This document shows, in pieces, positions 8,826 to 17,954 of a stretch of DNA of 64,000 nucleotides. The DNA is from Alcaligenaceae bacterium (GTDB taxonomy: Bacteria > Pseudomonadota > Gammaproteobacteria > Burkholderiales > Burkholderiaceae_B): NCBI GenBank assembly GCA_013416435.1, contig JACCEN010000002.1, positions 248,001 through 312,000 of the forward strand. Direction: 5' to 3'. The notes beneath the pieces were generated by a model. The model saw only the letters and a list, made by a program, of their open reading frames with translations. It searched no databases and had not been told where the DNA came from. Position 1 is the stretch's first letter. Every line of letters begins with the position of its first letter. Both the position numbers and the translations under genes were made by a program.

Positions 8826-9955
8826 AATAGATTTCCCCACAGCGCCATCACCCGCGCTACCGAAAACCGGTCGCGCACGTCGACGGCGCGCCGTGCATAG
8901 GCTTCACGCTTTTCCGGATGCGCCATCATATCGGACAAGTGCGCCGCCAGCGCCTCCGCATCGCCCGCCGGCTGGACCAGCACGCCATCGATGCCATCGC
9001 GGATGATTTCGCGCGGCCCAGTCTCGCAGTCGAAGGCCACCGGAGCCAGTCCGCTGGCCATGGATTCGATGAGCGTATTGGACAGCCCCTCGACCCGCGA
9101 GCTCAGCACATACAGATCGGACTGCAGATACCAGTCGGCCACATTGCCGGCCCGGCCCGGCATGCTCACCCGGGCCGACAGGCCCGCGGCATCGATCTGC
9201 TCCTGCAGCGCCTCGCGGCTCTCGCCCTCGCCCAGGATCACCAGATCCCATAAGGGGAAATGCTCGGCGATTTCCTGAAACGCAGTGATCAGCAGATCGA
9301 AACCCTTGTGCGGATGCAGCCTGCCTACCGCAAGCAGCCGGAAGCGGCCATTGCGCCGCGGCGGCTCCAGGCGCGGCTCCGCGCTTTCTATGGGCCAGCG
9401 CACCGCATTGGGGATCACGGCAAGCCGGCTGCCCGGCACGTGCTCTTGCAGCCACTGGGCAGTGCCCGTGGTCAGCGCCACGACGGCAGCGGCTTGCGGA
9501 TAGGTCCACCGGCGCAGGCGCAGCCAGATTTCGGGCAACTCCTGTGAAGGCGGATGCGTATGCTCGGTAGCGATGACGCGGCACTTCAATCCGCGCGCGG
9601 CTGCGACGGCCAGCACGGAAGCCGTCGTCATCATGCCCAGCACCATCGAAGGACGCAGCCGTTTCATCAGGCGCCGCAGTCGCCAGACGCGACGCAGATT
9701 CGCGAGCATCCCGCTCAATCCGCCGCTCGACGCGCCCGCGGTTCCCAGCACGTGACGCTTGACCTGCGGATGCAAGGCATAGACGTCCGTGTCTGCGCTC
9801 GCCTGCGTCACCACCGTCACTTTGTAGCCCAGCTCGGCCCAGTACGCGCTGATGTCGGCGGCCACGCGCTCGGCCCCCCCGCCACTCAGGGAATGGATGA
9901 AAATCATCAAATGGGCGGGAACGGATGGCTTACTCAAAACAATACCTATATCCAT
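8810..9955 (-). CDS. GT4 family glycosyltransferase
   Basis: This 381-residue GT-B protein has the N-terminal pattern IFIHSLSGGGAERVAADI, the core FRLLAVGRLHPHKGFDLLI, and the GT4 donor motif SRVEGLSNTLIESMASG. It resembles PglH/PglJ and RfaG-type retaining transferases. The start is uncertain: the first ATG gives MDIGIVLSKPSVPAHL before the conserved MIFIHS, and neither start has a clear ribosome site. It follows the flippase gene by 33 bases and overlaps asnB. It probably extends the lipid-linked repeat unit; sugar specificity is unknown. Confidence 0.82.
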   Translation of the reverse strand: MDIGIVLSKPSVPAHLMIFIHSLSGGGAERVAADISAYWAELGYKVTVVTQASADTDVYALHPQVKRHVLGTAGASSGGLSGMLANLRRVWRLRRLMKRLRPSMVLGMMTTASVLAVAAARGLKCRVIATEHTHPPSQELPEIWLRLRRWTYPQAAAVVALTTGTAQWLQEHVPGSRLAVIPNAVRWPIESAEPRLEPPRRNGRFRLLAVGRLHPHKGFDLLITAFQEIAEHFPLWDLVILGEGESREALQEQIDAAGLSARVSMPGRAGNVADWYLQSDLYVLSSRVEGLSNTLIESMASGLAPVAFDCETGPREIIRDGIDGVLVQPAGDAEALAAHLSDMMAHPEKREAYARRAVDVRDRFSVARVMALWGNLLCVES

Positions 9956-9988
9956 GAAAAAAAAATGCTGGGCGCCTGCGCCATGAAT

Positions 9989-11359
9989 CTATGGCCTGCG
10001 CAGCGCGACCATCACGTAGCAGGCGTACGACAAGGCATACATGATGCTGGTGGCCAGCATGATGCCCGCGGCGCCCATCGACGGCGCCAGGATCGGATTC
10101 ATGACCGCCTTGAGCGCGAAGTTGGCCACGGCGATCGCGGCCATGATGCGGTAGCGATTCTGGCTGGCAAGCAGCTGCACCAGTATCAGCACGCCAAAGT
10201 AGAACGGCATTTGCAACAGCCCCCAGCGCAGCACATGCGCCACGGCCTGCGTATCCTGGGCGCTGAAAGCGCCGCGCTCGAACAGCAGCGCCACGCCCCA
10301 GGGGGCAAGCACCCATCCCACCAGCGTCACTGCGCCGCCCCCCAGCAGCATCAGCGCCGACCACTTGAGCGCCGTCGTGCGCGCTCTTTCGGCATCGCCG
10401 CGCTGCTGGATGTCCGCCAGCACCGGCAACGCCGCGCGCCCCACCGATGCCGCTCCGACACCAAGGAGCAGGGAAAGCAGCCGGGCCGCATAGCCCAGCG
10501 TTGCGTTGGCGTTCGCACCAAGATTGGCCGCCGTGTATTGGTCGATGGGGCCCACGAAACTCATGGCCACCTGGCCGATCAGCATGACGCCTGCAGCCTT
10601 GACCAGCTCGGGCCAATGATGGGACCTGAACGCCAGCGCCGGCCGGCCTCGCATGCCATCGGCGCGGGATGCCAGCCAGAACAGCCAGACCGATTGGATC
10701 AGGTAGCCCACCAGCGTGCCCCACAACAAGGGACCGATCTCAGTCACGACGCCGGCCAGCATGACCCATACCAGGATCACGACCGCCGGCACGCTGTCCA
10801 GCAAGGTGTTGATATGGCGCTCGCGCGCGCGCAAGCGCGCAGCGCTGATTCCTGTCATCAGAGTCAACAGGGCCGCGGGCGCAAAAGCCAGCATCAGTTC
10901 GCCGCTCATGCGCGATGCCGCTGGAGAAAGCCCCGCACCCGCCCATTGCAATATCCAGGGCCACGCCACGTACAAGACCACCGCCAGCACCGTGCCGAGC
11001 GCAATCGTCCAGCCTTGCAGTTCGCCCAGGAAACGCGCCCTTTCCGGGCGCGTCTCGCTGCGCGCGCGCACCAGCACCGGGATCAGCACAACCGACAGCG
11101 CGCCCACCACCGTGATGGGCAGCCAGTTGGCCATCGTCATCGTGAACTGATAGGCGTCCACCGCATCGCTGATGCCGTAGCGATACGCCACCGCCATTTC
11201 CTTGAATGCGCCGGCAGCCTTGCCCAGCAGCAGGAAAAAAGCCACGCGCATCGCCCCCTGGGCAATGCGCCTGTGGTCGGAATGCAGCGTCGACAACCGC
11301 TGTTTTAAGGCTTTCAAATCAACGCAAGAATTGCGTGTACCACGGCATGGCGACTTCAA
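9989..11359 (-). CDS. MurJ/MviN-like polysaccharide flippase (MOP superfamily)
   Basis: A strongly hydrophobic protein of about 456 residues with 12-14 predicted membrane segments. The beginning, [34 protein letters not shown] and [11 protein letters not shown], follows the MurJ/MviN pattern (positively charged loop, [13 protein letters not shown]). Such proteins flip undecaprenyl-linked saccharides to the periplasm. In this operon it is the only exporter candidate, so it probably serves as the Wzx-type step. The start is unclear: the ORF opens at 11359, overlapping the epimerase gene by 41 bases, and a TTG at 11317 just beyond the epimerase stop is an alternative that removes 14 residues. 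Confidence 0.8.
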   Translation of the reverse strand: MKSPCRGTRNSCVDLKALKQRLSTLHSDHRRIAQGAMRVAFFLLLGKAAGAFKEMAVAYRYGISDAVDAYQFTMTMANWLPITVVGALSVVLIPVLVRARSETRPERARFLGELQGWTIALGTVLAVVLYVAWPWILQWAGAGLSPAASRMSGELMLAFAPAALLTLMTGISAARLRARERHINTLLDSVPAVVILVWVMLAGVVTEIGPLLWGTLVGYLIQSVWLFWLASRADGMRGRPALAFRSHHWPELVKAAGVMLIGQVAMSFVGPIDQYTAANLGANANATLGYAARLLSLLLGVGAASVGRAALPVLADIQQRGDAERARTTALKWSALMLLGGGAVTLVGWVLAPWGVALLFERGAFSAQDTQAVAHVLRWGLLQMPFYFGVLILVQLLASQNRYRIMAAIAVANFALKAVMNPILAPSMGAAGIMLATSIMYALSYACYVMVALRRP

Positions 11360-12344
11360 TCCCCTGCACGATGGTATGCATGGGCTCGTAGCCGAGCAGC
11401 TCTTTGGCCTTGCTGATGTCGGCCTGCGAGTGGCGCACGTCGCCCGCCCGGAAATCCCGGTACACGGGTTGCCTGTCGTACACGATACCGTTGTTGCCCA
11501 AGGCCTTGGCCAGATAGTCGAAGAGCTCGTTCAGGCTCGTCCGGGAGCTGACGGCCACGTTGTAGACCTGGTTGACGCCCTCGGGCTGCGCCAGCGCCGC
11601 CAGGATGTTGGCCTGCACGACGTTGTCGATGAAGCAGAAATCGCGGCTGGTTTCGCCATCGCCGTTCACCACGACATCTTCACCGCGTATCATTGCGGCG
11701 ATCCAGGTGGGGATGACGGCGGCATAGGCGCCATTGGGGTCTTGCCGCTTGCCGAATACATTGAAATAGCGCAGCCCCACGCTGCCGAAACCATACGAGC
11801 GGGTGAAGACATCGGCGTACAGCTCGTTCACGTACTTGGTGACCGCATAAGGCGACAAAGGCCTGCCGATGCGCTCTTCGACCTTGGGCAGTTCTTCGAG
11901 ATCGCCGTAGGTGGAACTGGATGCGGCATAGACGAAAGCCTGAACCTTGGCGTCGCGCGCCGCAACCAGCATGTTAAGGAAGCCCCCTACGTTGACTTCG
12001 TTGGTCGTGATGGGGTCCTTCAGCGAGCGCGGCACCGAACCCAGCGCAGCCTGATGGAGGACGAAATCCACGCCCTCGGCTGCTTTCCGGCAGGTTTCGA
12101 AATCGCGGATATCGCCTTCAATGAATGAAAAATTCGCCCACTGCTCGGGGGTCACGGTTTTCTGGACCTCATCCAGGTTGTGCCGATAGCCCGTTGCAAA
12201 GTTGTCCAGGCCGCGGACCTTCTGCCCCATCACGAGGAGCGCTTCGAGCAGATTGGAGCCTATGAAGCCGGCGCATCCGGTGATCAGCCACGCTTTGGGC
12301 TCTGCCTGCAATTGTGTCGTGACTTCCTGATATCGATTATTCAT
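11319..12344 (-). CDS. UDP-N-acetylhexosamine C4-epimerase (WbpP/TviC type)
   Basis: This 341-residue extended SDR has the NAD-binding glycine motif TGCAGFIGS (22-30), catalytic SSST (142-145) and YAVTK (Tyr166, Lys170), and [22 protein letters not shown] in the substrate domain. This pattern, including the N-terminal tail before the Rossmann fold, is typical of WbpP and TviC, which interconvert UDP-GlcNAc and UDP-GalNAc or their uronic acids. It follows the UDP-HexNAc dehydrogenase gene by 36 bases, the same pairing as tviB-tviC and wbpO-wbpP. Together they should give UDP-GalNAcA. The exact order of the two reactions is not visible from sequence. Confidence 0.88.
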   Translation of the reverse strand: MNNRYQEVTTQLQAEPKAWLITGCAGFIGSNLLEALLVMGQKVRGLDNFATGYRHNLDEVQKTVTPEQWANFSFIEGDIRDFETCRKAAEGVDFVLHQAALGSVPRSLKDPITTNEVNVGGFLNMLVAARDAKVQAFVYAASSSTYGDLEELPKVEERIGRPLSPYAVTKYVNELYADVFTRSYGFGSVGLRYFNVFGKRQDPNGAYAAVIPTWIAAMIRGEDVVVNGDGETSRDFCFIDNVVQANILAALAQPEGVNQVYNVAVSSRTSLNELFDYLAKALGNNGIVYDRQPVYRDFRAGDVRHSQADISKAKELLGYEPMHTIVQGIEVAMPWYTQFLR

Positions 12345-12380
12345 GACAAGACCTTTCTGACGTTTTATGATGCTGCGCCC

Positions 12381-13655
12381 TCAAAGGCGGATGTCGGCCT
12401 CGTCGGCCGAAAGCACGTACTTCAAGTCGTACAGCACATGCTCGGGCTTGCCCAGCGCCTTGATGGCGTTGGCGCCCATGCCGACGAACTGATGATGGGC
12501 GACGGCGAGGATGATTCCATCGTAGGCGCCCGCGCGGGGATTCGCAACCGGCGTGATGCCGTACTCGCGCACGGCCTCCTCGGCATCCACCCACGGATCG
12601 TAAACGTCGACTTCGATGTTGTACTCGCCCAGTTCGCGAACGATGTCGACGACGCGTGTATTGCGAAGGTCGGGGCAGTTCTCCTTGAAAGTCAGCCCCA
12701 TTACCAGCACGCGCGATCCCTGCACCTGGATGGAACGCTTCGTCATCGCCTTGACCAGCTGTGACACCACATAGCTTCCCATGGAGTCGTTCAGGCGCCG
12801 CCCGGCAAGAATGATCTCGGGGTGGTAGCCGATGGATTGCGCCTTGTGCGTAAGATAGTACGGATCCACGCCAATGCAGTGTCCGCCCACAAGGCCCGGC
12901 CGGAAGGGAAGGAAATTCCATTTCGTGCCCGCCGCCTCCAGGACCGCCTGGGTGTCTATGCCCAGCCTGTTGAAGATCAGGGCGAGCTCGTTGATCAATG
13001 CGATGTTGACGTCGCGCTGGGTGTTTTCAATGACTTTGGCGGCCTCGGCCACCCGGATGGACGGCGCTTTGTGGGTGCCCGCGACAATGATTTCGCCATA
13101 TAGCTCATTGATGAGGTCGGCGACGTCGGGGGTGGATCCGGCGGTCACTTTCTTGATCGTCGATACGCGGTGCGCCTTGTCGCCCGGATTGATGCGCTCG
13201 GGGCTATAGCCGGCATAAAAGTCTTCGTTGAACCGCAACCCGGATATGCTTTCGAGCACGGGCACGCAGACCTCTTCGGTGGCGCCCGGATAAACGGTGG
13301 ATTCATAGACGACGATGTCGCCGCGCTTGAGCACCTTCCCGATGGTTTCGCTGGCGCGGATCAGCGGAGTGAGATCGGGCTGTTTGTATTCATCGATGGG
13401 TGTGGGCACGGTGACAATGAACACGTTGGCGCGGGCCAGGTGCTCCGCCTCGTGCGTGAATTCCAGATGCTTCGCCTGCGCCAGTTCTTCGGGTTCGACT
13501 TCAAGGGTGTGATCCCTGCCTTCCTTGAGTTCGGCCACCCGGCGCAGGTTGATGTCGAAGCCCAATACCGGGCGCTTCTTGCCAAACTCCACCGCCAGAG
13601 GCAACCCCACATAACCGAGGCCGACAACCGCAAGTTTCACGTCTTGAATCTGCAC
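12381..13655 (-). CDS. UDP-N-acetyl-hexosamine 6-dehydrogenase (WbpO/TviB type)
   Basis: This 424-residue nucleotide-sugar dehydrogenase oxidises the C6 alcohol of UDP-HexNAc to the uronic acid with two NAD+. It has the Rossmann motif [12 protein letters not shown] (10-21), the [14 protein letters not shown] loop, and the catalytic cysteine in [15 protein letters not shown] (Cys260). The order of domains and length match WbpO/TviB. It is the second gene of the minus-strand operon, 52 bases after the WecA-like gene. Specificity for N-acetylated sugars is inferred from similarity to WbpO/TviB and from the adjacent WbpP-like epimerase. Confidence 0.9.
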   Translation of the reverse strand: MQIQDVKLAVVGLGYVGLPLAVEFGKKRPVLGFDINLRRVAELKEGRDHTLEVEPEELAQAKHLEFTHEAEHLARANVFIVTVPTPIDEYKQPDLTPLIRASETIGKVLKRGDIVVYESTVYPGATEEVCVPVLESISGLRFNEDFYAGYSPERINPGDKAHRVSTIKKVTAGSTPDVADLINELYGEIIVAGTHKAPSIRVAEAAKVIENTQRDVNIALINELALIFNRLGIDTQAVLEAAGTKWNFLPFRPGLVGGHCIGVDPYYLTHKAQSIGYHPEIILAGRRLNDSMGSYVVSQLVKAMTKRSIQVQGSRVLVMGLTFKENCPDLRNTRVVDIVRELGEYNIEVDVYDPWVDAEEAVREYGITPVANPRAGAYDGIILAVAHHQFVGMGANAIKALGKPEHVLYDLKYVLSADEADIRL

Positions 13656-13707
13656 TTTGCATCTCCCGCGCTGCGCGCTTTAAAGAAGAAATAAGAAGGT
13701 TGCGACG

Positions 13708-14847
13708 CTATTTGCGCCTGACGTTGCGCCCGATGGACGGCAACAGCAACCAGGAAGGCCGGCGCCAGGACACCAGACGCGCATACAGCCACAGATAGGC
13801 CAGGGAGAACGCCGCGATGCTCGCGCACAGCACCCAGGCGTTGTCCCACCAGATGGTGGCAGGCACAAGGCCGATGAGCGCCAGGAACCAAAGGTACGGA
13901 GACGTCATGGCATTGCAAAGCGCAGGCACGGCGTGCCGGCGGTCGCGGCTGAAGGTGACCCGGACCAGGCGCCGGAAAACGAGCTGGTGCAGATGGAGCG
14001 CGTCGGGCTGGTCCACCGGCGTGCCGCGCTTGAAGCGACGGCGCCAGATCGAGAACATGGTTTCAAAAACCGGATAGAACAGAACGGCCAGCGCATAGAA
14101 AGGCGACACGCTGGGATTGCGCACCACCAGTTGCACGGCGAGCTCGGCCAGCATGAATCCCAGGAAATAGGCGCCGCCATCGCCCAGGAACACCCTGCCG
14201 AAGGGAAAATTCCAGACCAGGAAGCCCAGGGTGGCGGATGCAAGCGCCGCGGCGATGAGGAAAATGGGGATGTCCTGCACCTGCAGGGCGACCAGCGCCA
14301 GCGATGCCGCCATGAGCGTGGCGATCATGCCTGCCAGGCCGTTCATGCCGTCAATGATATTGAGCGCATGCGTACAGCCGCCCACCGCCACCATGGTGAA
14401 CATCAGCGACACCGGCCAGAACGACAAAAGCCAATCGGCCCAGCTCCAGCCCACCCGCGAAACGCCCCCGAGCAGCCACCACGCGATCGCCGCCGAGGCG
14501 AAGGCAGCCAGCAGCCGCTTGCCGGATCCCACGTCCTTCGTGATGTCTTCGAGCAGCCCTGCAACGAAAACCGGCATGGCCGCTACGAACAGGACGGGCC
14601 ACAGCCAGGTGAGCGTCATGTTGCTGGGGCCGAGCACCAGCAACCCGGCCAGGCTGCCGGCGACCACGGCCAGCCCCCCGACGCGCGGCGCGGCGCGCGA
14701 GTGCATCGCCTGCGGCTTGTGCATGTCGGAATCGCCTGTAAAGACGCCGTGCCAGCGTTCGGACGCCACGATCAGGCCCCCGACCATGAACGCGACAATA
14801 CAGATATAAAACCAGGTGAACGATTCCCAGAGCTTGAGAGAAATCAC
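13708..14847 (-). CDS. WecA/WbpL-type polyprenyl-phosphate HexNAc-1-P transferase
   Basis: This 379-residue integral membrane protein of the MraY/WecA family starts lipid-linked glycan assembly by moving a HexNAc-1-phosphate from UDP to undecaprenyl phosphate. Family signatures are NIIDGMNGLAG (163-173), the metal site GDGGAYFLG (221-229) and the basic loop with DALHLHQLVFRR (His284, His286). About ten or eleven membrane segments are seen. The start is GTG with GGGAT a few bases upstream. It is the first gene of the polysaccharide operon, downstream of the leader RNA at 14996-15145. Closest type is WbpL; the sugar could be GlcNAc, QuiNAc or FucNAc. Confidence 0.87.
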   Translation of the reverse strand: MISLKLWESFTWFYICIVAFMVGGLIVASERWHGVFTGDSDMHKPQAMHSRAAPRVGGLAVVAGSLAGLLVLGPSNMTLTWLWPVLFVAAMPVFVAGLLEDITKDVGSGKRLLAAFASAAIAWWLLGGVSRVGWSWADWLLSFWPVSLMFTMVAVGGCTHALNIIDGMNGLAGMIATLMAASLALVALQVQDIPIFLIAAALASATLGFLVWNFPFGRVFLGDGGAYFLGFMLAELAVQLVVRNPSVSPFYALAVLFYPVFETMFSIWRRRFKRGTPVDQPDALHLHQLVFRRLVRVTFSRDRRHAVPALCNAMTSPYLWFLALIGLVPATIWWDNAWVLCASIAAFSLAYLWLYARLVSWRRPSWLLLPSIGRNVRRK

Positions 14848-14995
14848 GTAATCCCTATAGACATTAAGGCATTGACATTATCGACCCTATTTGTAACAGA
14901 GCGCGTTCTGGTCGCGTAAAAAATGCAACAAGAAATGTAAGCATAAAAGCGCGTCTGGCGCCATGGGCTTTCGGCACTAAGGGACTGAAAAAGAT

Positions 14996-15028
14996 AAAAA
15001 AAAGCCCGAGATCGTGAGATCTCGGGCT
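14996..15028 (-). terminator. Rho-independent terminator, minus strand
   Basis: An 11-bp perfect stem AGCCCGAGATC/GATCTCGGGCT (15003-15013 with 15018-15028) closes on a 4-base loop (TCAC on the minus strand). On the minus strand it is followed by a run of eight T residues at 14996-15003, of which the last base also pairs. It ends transcription that starts at the promoter at 15152-15180 and could also stop read-through from coq7. Confidence 0.88.
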
Positions 15029-15145
15029 AAATCCACCAAAGGAGGAGGGTGGAGGAGACAACCTTGGCATGTCGGGCTACTAGAGCATTTGCTCGAGACC
15101 GCGTGACTGGGGTTTTCCCTTTGCAATCACGTTGCGACATCCGAT
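14996..15145 (-). ncRNA. Candidate sRNA or attenuated leader with anti-SD loop
   Basis: A sigma70-like promoter and an intrinsic terminator bracket about 150 bases with no credible ORF. Read on the minus strand, the RNA contains a stem CGTGA/TCACG (15102-15106 with 15127-15131), then TCTCCTCC (15051-15058), and a 6-bp hairpin TCCACC/GGTGGA (15048-15053 with 15032-15037) whose 10-base loop is CTCCTCCTTT. That loop is complementary to a strong Shine-Dalgarno sequence. It could be a free sRNA that blocks translation starts, or an attenuated leader of the polysaccharide operon that continues at 14847. Family membership is not established. Confidence 0.65.
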
Positions 15146-15151
15146 AACTAA

Positions 15152-15180
15152 AGTATATAGCGGTTATTTGTGCATTGCAA
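15152..15180 (-). promoter_or_regulatory. Sigma70-type promoter, minus strand
   Basis: On the minus strand, TTGCAA (15175-15180) is separated by exactly 17 bases from TATACT (15152-15157). Predicted start of transcription is near 15145, reading into the sRNA/leader and the polysaccharide operon. Confidence 0.7.
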
Positions 15181-15310
15181 GAAAAAACCGCTGTAAAGAT
15201 GTAACTTTTTTAATTTGTGGCTTTTTTGCAAAAAACCGCTCACAAAAAAGTTTCACCGTAACTCAGAGTTTACCCTAGTTTCGATACGCTTACAAGTCCG
15301 CATGCGCGGC

Positions 15311-16054
15311 CTAGAGACGATACGCAGTGACCGTCATGACCTTGGACATGAAGCGCATGGCCAGCTTGATGGGCGCGGGCAAGACATCGGCGCCGTTCGT
15401 TTCGGCCGTGTTGCGATGTTCGATTTCATCGTCGCGCATCTGGACCACGATGCTGCGGGAACGCTCGTCTGTCTTTGGCAGATCGGTCAGGTGGCCGTCC
15501 AGGTGCTGCTCCACCTGCCTTTCGGTTTCCGCCATGAAGCCCAGGTTCTTGCCGGTTCCCGCCCGGCTTGCAGCCATTCCCAATGCGAACGAACCCGCAT
15601 ACCAGAGCGGGTTGAGCAGGCTGGGTCCGCTGCGGAGTTCGTCAAGGCGTTGCCTGCACCATGCCAGATGGTCGACTTCCTCGGCGGCCGCGTCGTAGAG
15701 CACATCACGAATTGCTGCATCGCGACAAAACATTGCCTGGCCCCGGTACAAGGCTTGGGCGCATATCTCGCCCACATGGTTTACCCGCATCAGTCCAGCG
15801 GCATGGCGCTGCTCTTCGGGGGTCAAGGCTGTTGCGTCGTCGTCCGGCCTGTACTTGCCCGCGGGATTGGGTCGGCTTGCGTGCACGGAGCCGTCCAGCA
15901 CCTGCACCGCCCGCCCGATTTCCGAGAGCAGTTTGTCGATGGGGGTCAGACCCCGTACGGGGTCTGACCCCATGCTGGCGGGGGCAGACCCGTTGACGGT
16001 GGGGTCAGACCCCGTACGGGGTCTGACCCCTACACTACTTCCGACCATCTGCAT
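15311..16054 (-). CDS. coq7: 2-polyprenyl-3-methyl-6-methoxy-1,4-benzoquinone monooxygenase (Coq7) with repeat-derived N-terminus
   Basis: This di-iron hydroxylase carries out the last ring hydroxylation of ubiquinone synthesis at the inner membrane. Conserved ligands are in [30 protein letters not shown] and [12 protein letters not shown], and the core from [12 protein letters not shown] onward aligns with Bordetella-type Coq7. The ATG of MQMVGSS is chosen because AAGGAA lies about 9 bases upstream; it overlaps the preceding gene by 20 bases. The first 35 or so residues are unusual: they consist of [10 protein letters not shown], a spacer, and [10 protein letters not shown], both translated from palindrome copies. 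No start codon exists between the second of these and the conserved core, so the core is always made with repeat-encoded residues. The total of 247 residues is longer than usual for the family. Confidence 0.88.
   Translation of the reverse strand: MQMVGSSVGVRPRTGSDPTVNGSAPASMGSDPVRGLTPIDKLLSEIGRAVQVLDGSVHASRPNPAGKYRPDDDATALTPEEQRHAAGLMRVNHVGEICAQALYRGQAMFCRDAAIRDVLYDAAAEEVDHLAWCRQRLDELRSGPSLLNPLWYAGSFALGMAASRAGTGKNLGFMAETERQVEQHLDGHLTDLPKTDERSRSIVVQMRDDEIEHRNTAETNGADVLPAPIKLAMRFMSKVMTVTAYRL
15942..15971. repeat. 30-bp nested palindrome, copy 6, inside coq7
   Basis: Consensus copy with GTAC core. It is in frame within coq7 and is read on the minus strand as [10 protein letters not shown] directly before the conserved Coq7 core. 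Confidence 0.95.
15981..15991. repeat. Fragment of the palindrome arm
   Basis: GGGGCAGACCC looks like one arm with one base lost at each of two places. It lies between copies 6 and 7 inside coq7. Confidence 0.5.
16001..16030. repeat. 30-bp nested palindrome, copy 7, inside coq7
   Basis: Consensus copy with GTAC core, read on the minus strand as [10 protein letters not shown] near the Coq7 N-terminus; 29 bases separate it from copy 6. Confidence 0.95.
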
Positions 16055-16691
16055 GGGTATTTCCTTTTCCTGTATGGCCATCCGTCCCGGCAAAAAACGA
16101 ACCCGGACGGCGGCGCTCAATCAAAAACCAGGCCACGGGCAGCAGGACCGCCCAGGCGACCAGCCCCCGGCCCGCCACTTCCTGGTCGCTCAGCAAATAG
16201 GCATTGCACAAGCGGACGGGATATTCCTGGTACAGCAGCCCCGCGATCGCCGTCATCCATGAAAAGTTGCCCAGAAAAAACACGGCAATGACGGCGTTCG
16301 CCCTTCGCAGGGAATCGATCAACAGCATTCCGGCGGCAATGAGCACGGCATACTTGAACCCGATGGATCCCGCGGACAGCAACGCGTCGTCCAGAGACCG
16401 GGGGATCATCCAATAGGCACCTATGAAGCTGAAGAGCAGCAAGCCCGGCAGGCCATGTTCATTATATTTGCCATACGCGGCAAATGCAGGCCCCGATCTC
16501 TTGTCTTTGCTCAAACCCATCGCGAATAAGCCCAGGGCCACCCACGCGCCCACGGCGATCAGCATGGGGATGTGCACAAGCATATGCAAGGCCATGGTTC
16601 GGGTCAGGACGCCGTCCAGCGCCCATGCCGTTGCAAGCAGCAATGCGGCTGCTATGAGGTAAGACCGGCCAAGGCGGTTCCGGCTGCTCAT
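16035..16691 (-). CDS. Six-helix membrane protein of the oxidase operon
   Basis: The 218-residue protein has about six hydrophobic segments, for example [19 protein letters not shown], the His-containing [18 protein letters not shown], and [21 protein letters not shown] do not recognise a named family with certainty. The HMLVHIPML segment recalls the first conserved helix of CtaG_Caa3-type cytochrome oxidase assembly factors. Its start overlaps the stop of the SCO-family gene (ATGA), and it belongs to the ccoN-ccoO-cytochrome c-SCO operon. A part in copper or haem handling for the oxidase is inferred from context alone. Confidence 0.7.
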   Translation of the reverse strand: MSSRNRLGRSYLIAAALLLATAWALDGVLTRTMALHMLVHIPMLIAVGAWVALGLFAMGLSKDKRSGPAFAAYGKYNEHGLPGLLLFSFIGAYWMIPRSLDDALLSAGSIGFKYAVLIAAGMLLIDSLRRANAVIAVFFLGNFSWMTAIAGLLYQEYPVRLCNAYLLSDQEVAGRGLVAWAVLLPVAWFLIERRRPGSFFAGTDGHTGKGNTHADGRK

Positions 16692-17308
16692 GCCGGCCCC
16701 CGCCCCGACCGCTGCAGGTAAGCCAGAAGCAGTTCCGTCTCTTCCAGGTCGACAATGCGTTCTAGACGGCCGTCCGCCGAAGCAAGGTGATACGCAGCGT
16801 TATGTTCATACTGGCCGTAGGGTGCCGGAATCACCACGATGCCGAAGGCACTCAGCAAGGCCCTCAATTGAGCGGCGTCCGGTGCCATCGCAAAGGTCCA
16901 GATGCCTGCGTCCGCATGCATGCCGCGCGCGTAGCGATCCAGGCGATCCGGCGTGTCCGCCGGATCAAAGCTGATGCTCAGCAGCCGTACCCGGTCCGCA
17001 AGGCCCAGCCGCCGGATGTCTGACTGCAGGCGCTGGTACTCCGTGCCCATGGCCAGGCACAGCGATACACAGCGCGTATAAATGAAGTTCACGACGGCAA
17101 TGCGCCCGTCATCGCGTAAACGTTCCAATAGCCCCCCGCTTACACCTCGCTCGTCCAAGAGCACTGCATCCGGCAATGCTCGGGCCGCGTGCGCGATGTC
17201 CGCCCGCCGAGCCGCTTCACTGGTCAGCACGGTAAACCCGTCGGTCTTTGCCGAGATTGCTCCCAACCCCAGGCAGCAGGCCAGCAATGCCGCGAGCAAG
17301 GTCCTCAT
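16688..17308 (-). CDS. SCO1/SenC family copper chaperone-like protein
   Basis: The 206-residue exported protein begins with a signal peptide, MRTLLAALLACCLGLGAISA. It has a thioredoxin-like fold with the copper-binding pattern TRCVSLC (Cys80, Cys84) in NFIYTRC, and a histidine further on (His169 or His174 in YEHNAAYHLA). SCO proteins deliver copper to haem-copper oxidases or act as thiol reductases in the periplasm. It lies 6 bases after the cytochrome c gene and overlaps the next membrane-protein gene, fitting a role in maturing the oxidase encoded upstream. Confidence 0.87.
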   Translation of the reverse strand: MRTLLAALLACCLGLGAISAKTDGFTVLTSEAARRADIAHAARALPDAVLLDERGVSGGLLERLRDDGRIAVVNFIYTRCVSLCLAMGTEYQRLQSDIRRLGLADRVRLLSISFDPADTPDRLDRYARGMHADAGIWTFAMAPDAAQLRALLSAFGIVVIPAPYGQYEHNAAYHLASADGRLERIVDLEETELLLAYLQRSGRGPA

Positions 17309-17314
17309 GACGGC

Positions 17315-17905
17315 TCACCGCAAGCCGGCAAGGTCCGCATCGCCGTCCCAGGGGGCGCTCCTGTCCAGGCTTGCCTGTCGCGCGGTGGCCACGTCCCTTG
17401 CCGTCACTTCGCCGGCGGCATTGCCGAAACTGCCCCGGATATGCGTCAGCAGCGCGGCGATTTCCTCGTCATTCAGCTTGTCCTTGAATGTCGGCATCTG
17501 ACCGTTGTACTGCGTTCCGCCGACCGTCAGGGGACCCGTCACGCCATGCAGCACGATCTGTATGCCCACGTCCGGCTGCCCCGCCAGCCATTCCGAGCCG
17601 GACAGCGGCGGGAATACACCCGGCAATCCTTTGCCCGTGGCCTGGTGGCATGCCAGGCAATGCGTCGCATAAAGCTGTGCGCCATCCGCCGGTGCCGCGC
17701 CGCGTTCATTCTGGAAATCGGCTGCGCTGCGCCAGTCGCCGTACGAGGCGGGGTGCGCCTGATATGTATAGCCGATATAGCCCACGGCCCATAGAAAAAC
17801 CGCGGCCACGATCAGGACCACGATCAACGGTATCGGCCTGCTGCCCTCATAGGGCTCGGGCATCTCGCGCGACTGGGCCTGGATTTTCCTTTTCAAACGA
17901 TCCAT
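17315..17905 (-). CDS. Membrane-anchored mono-haem cytochrome c
   Basis: The 196-residue protein has one N-terminal membrane anchor (PLIVVLIVAAVFLWAVGYIGY, split here for length: PLIVVLIVAAVF and LWAVGYIGY) and a single haem c site HCLACH (Cys83, Cys86, His87), with Met137 in YNGQMPTF as likely sixth ligand. It occupies the place of CcoP, but CcoP has two haem c sites and is usually about 300 residues. The start MDRLKRK has GGAGAACAGGAT upstream; the ORF extends further but the extension is not plausible. It probably passes electrons to CcoO/CcoN. Confidence 0.85.
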   Translation of the reverse strand: MDRLKRKIQAQSREMPEPYEGSRPIPLIVVLIVAAVFLWAVGYIGYTYQAHPASYGDWRSAADFQNERGAAPADGAQLYATHCLACHQATGKGLPGVFPPLSGSEWLAGQPDVGIQIVLHGVTGPLTVGGTQYNGQMPTFKDKLNDEEIAALLTHIRGSFGNAAGEVTARDVATARQASLDRSAPWDGDADLAGLR

Positions 17906-17954
17906 TATCCTGTTCTCCGACGACCTCGTTCCATCCGGCTGCTCCGCCAACCCA

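Larger units (their letters stand above)
14848..15310. other. Long intergenic region between polysaccharide operon and coq7
   Basis: No protein gene is supported in these 463 bases. The region is markedly richer in A and T than its neighbours. It holds a minus-strand promoter (15152-15180), a structured RNA ending in an intrinsic terminator (14996-15145), and about 150 bases of leader before the GTG of the WecA-like gene. The part from 15181 to 15310 is T- and A-rich; I see no clear signal in it. A short minus-strand ORF (14864-15070) crosses the terminator hairpin and is rejected. Confidence 0.7.

Noticed and set aside
9554-11308. 584-codon plus-strand ORF
   Set aside because: Shadow of the flippase and GT4 genes; its product is rich in His, Gln and Arg and resembles no protein.
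14864-15070. 68-codon minus-strand ORF upstream of the polysaccharide operon
   Set aside because: It runs through the terminator hairpin and its T-run, has no ribosome site, and its product is low-complexity.
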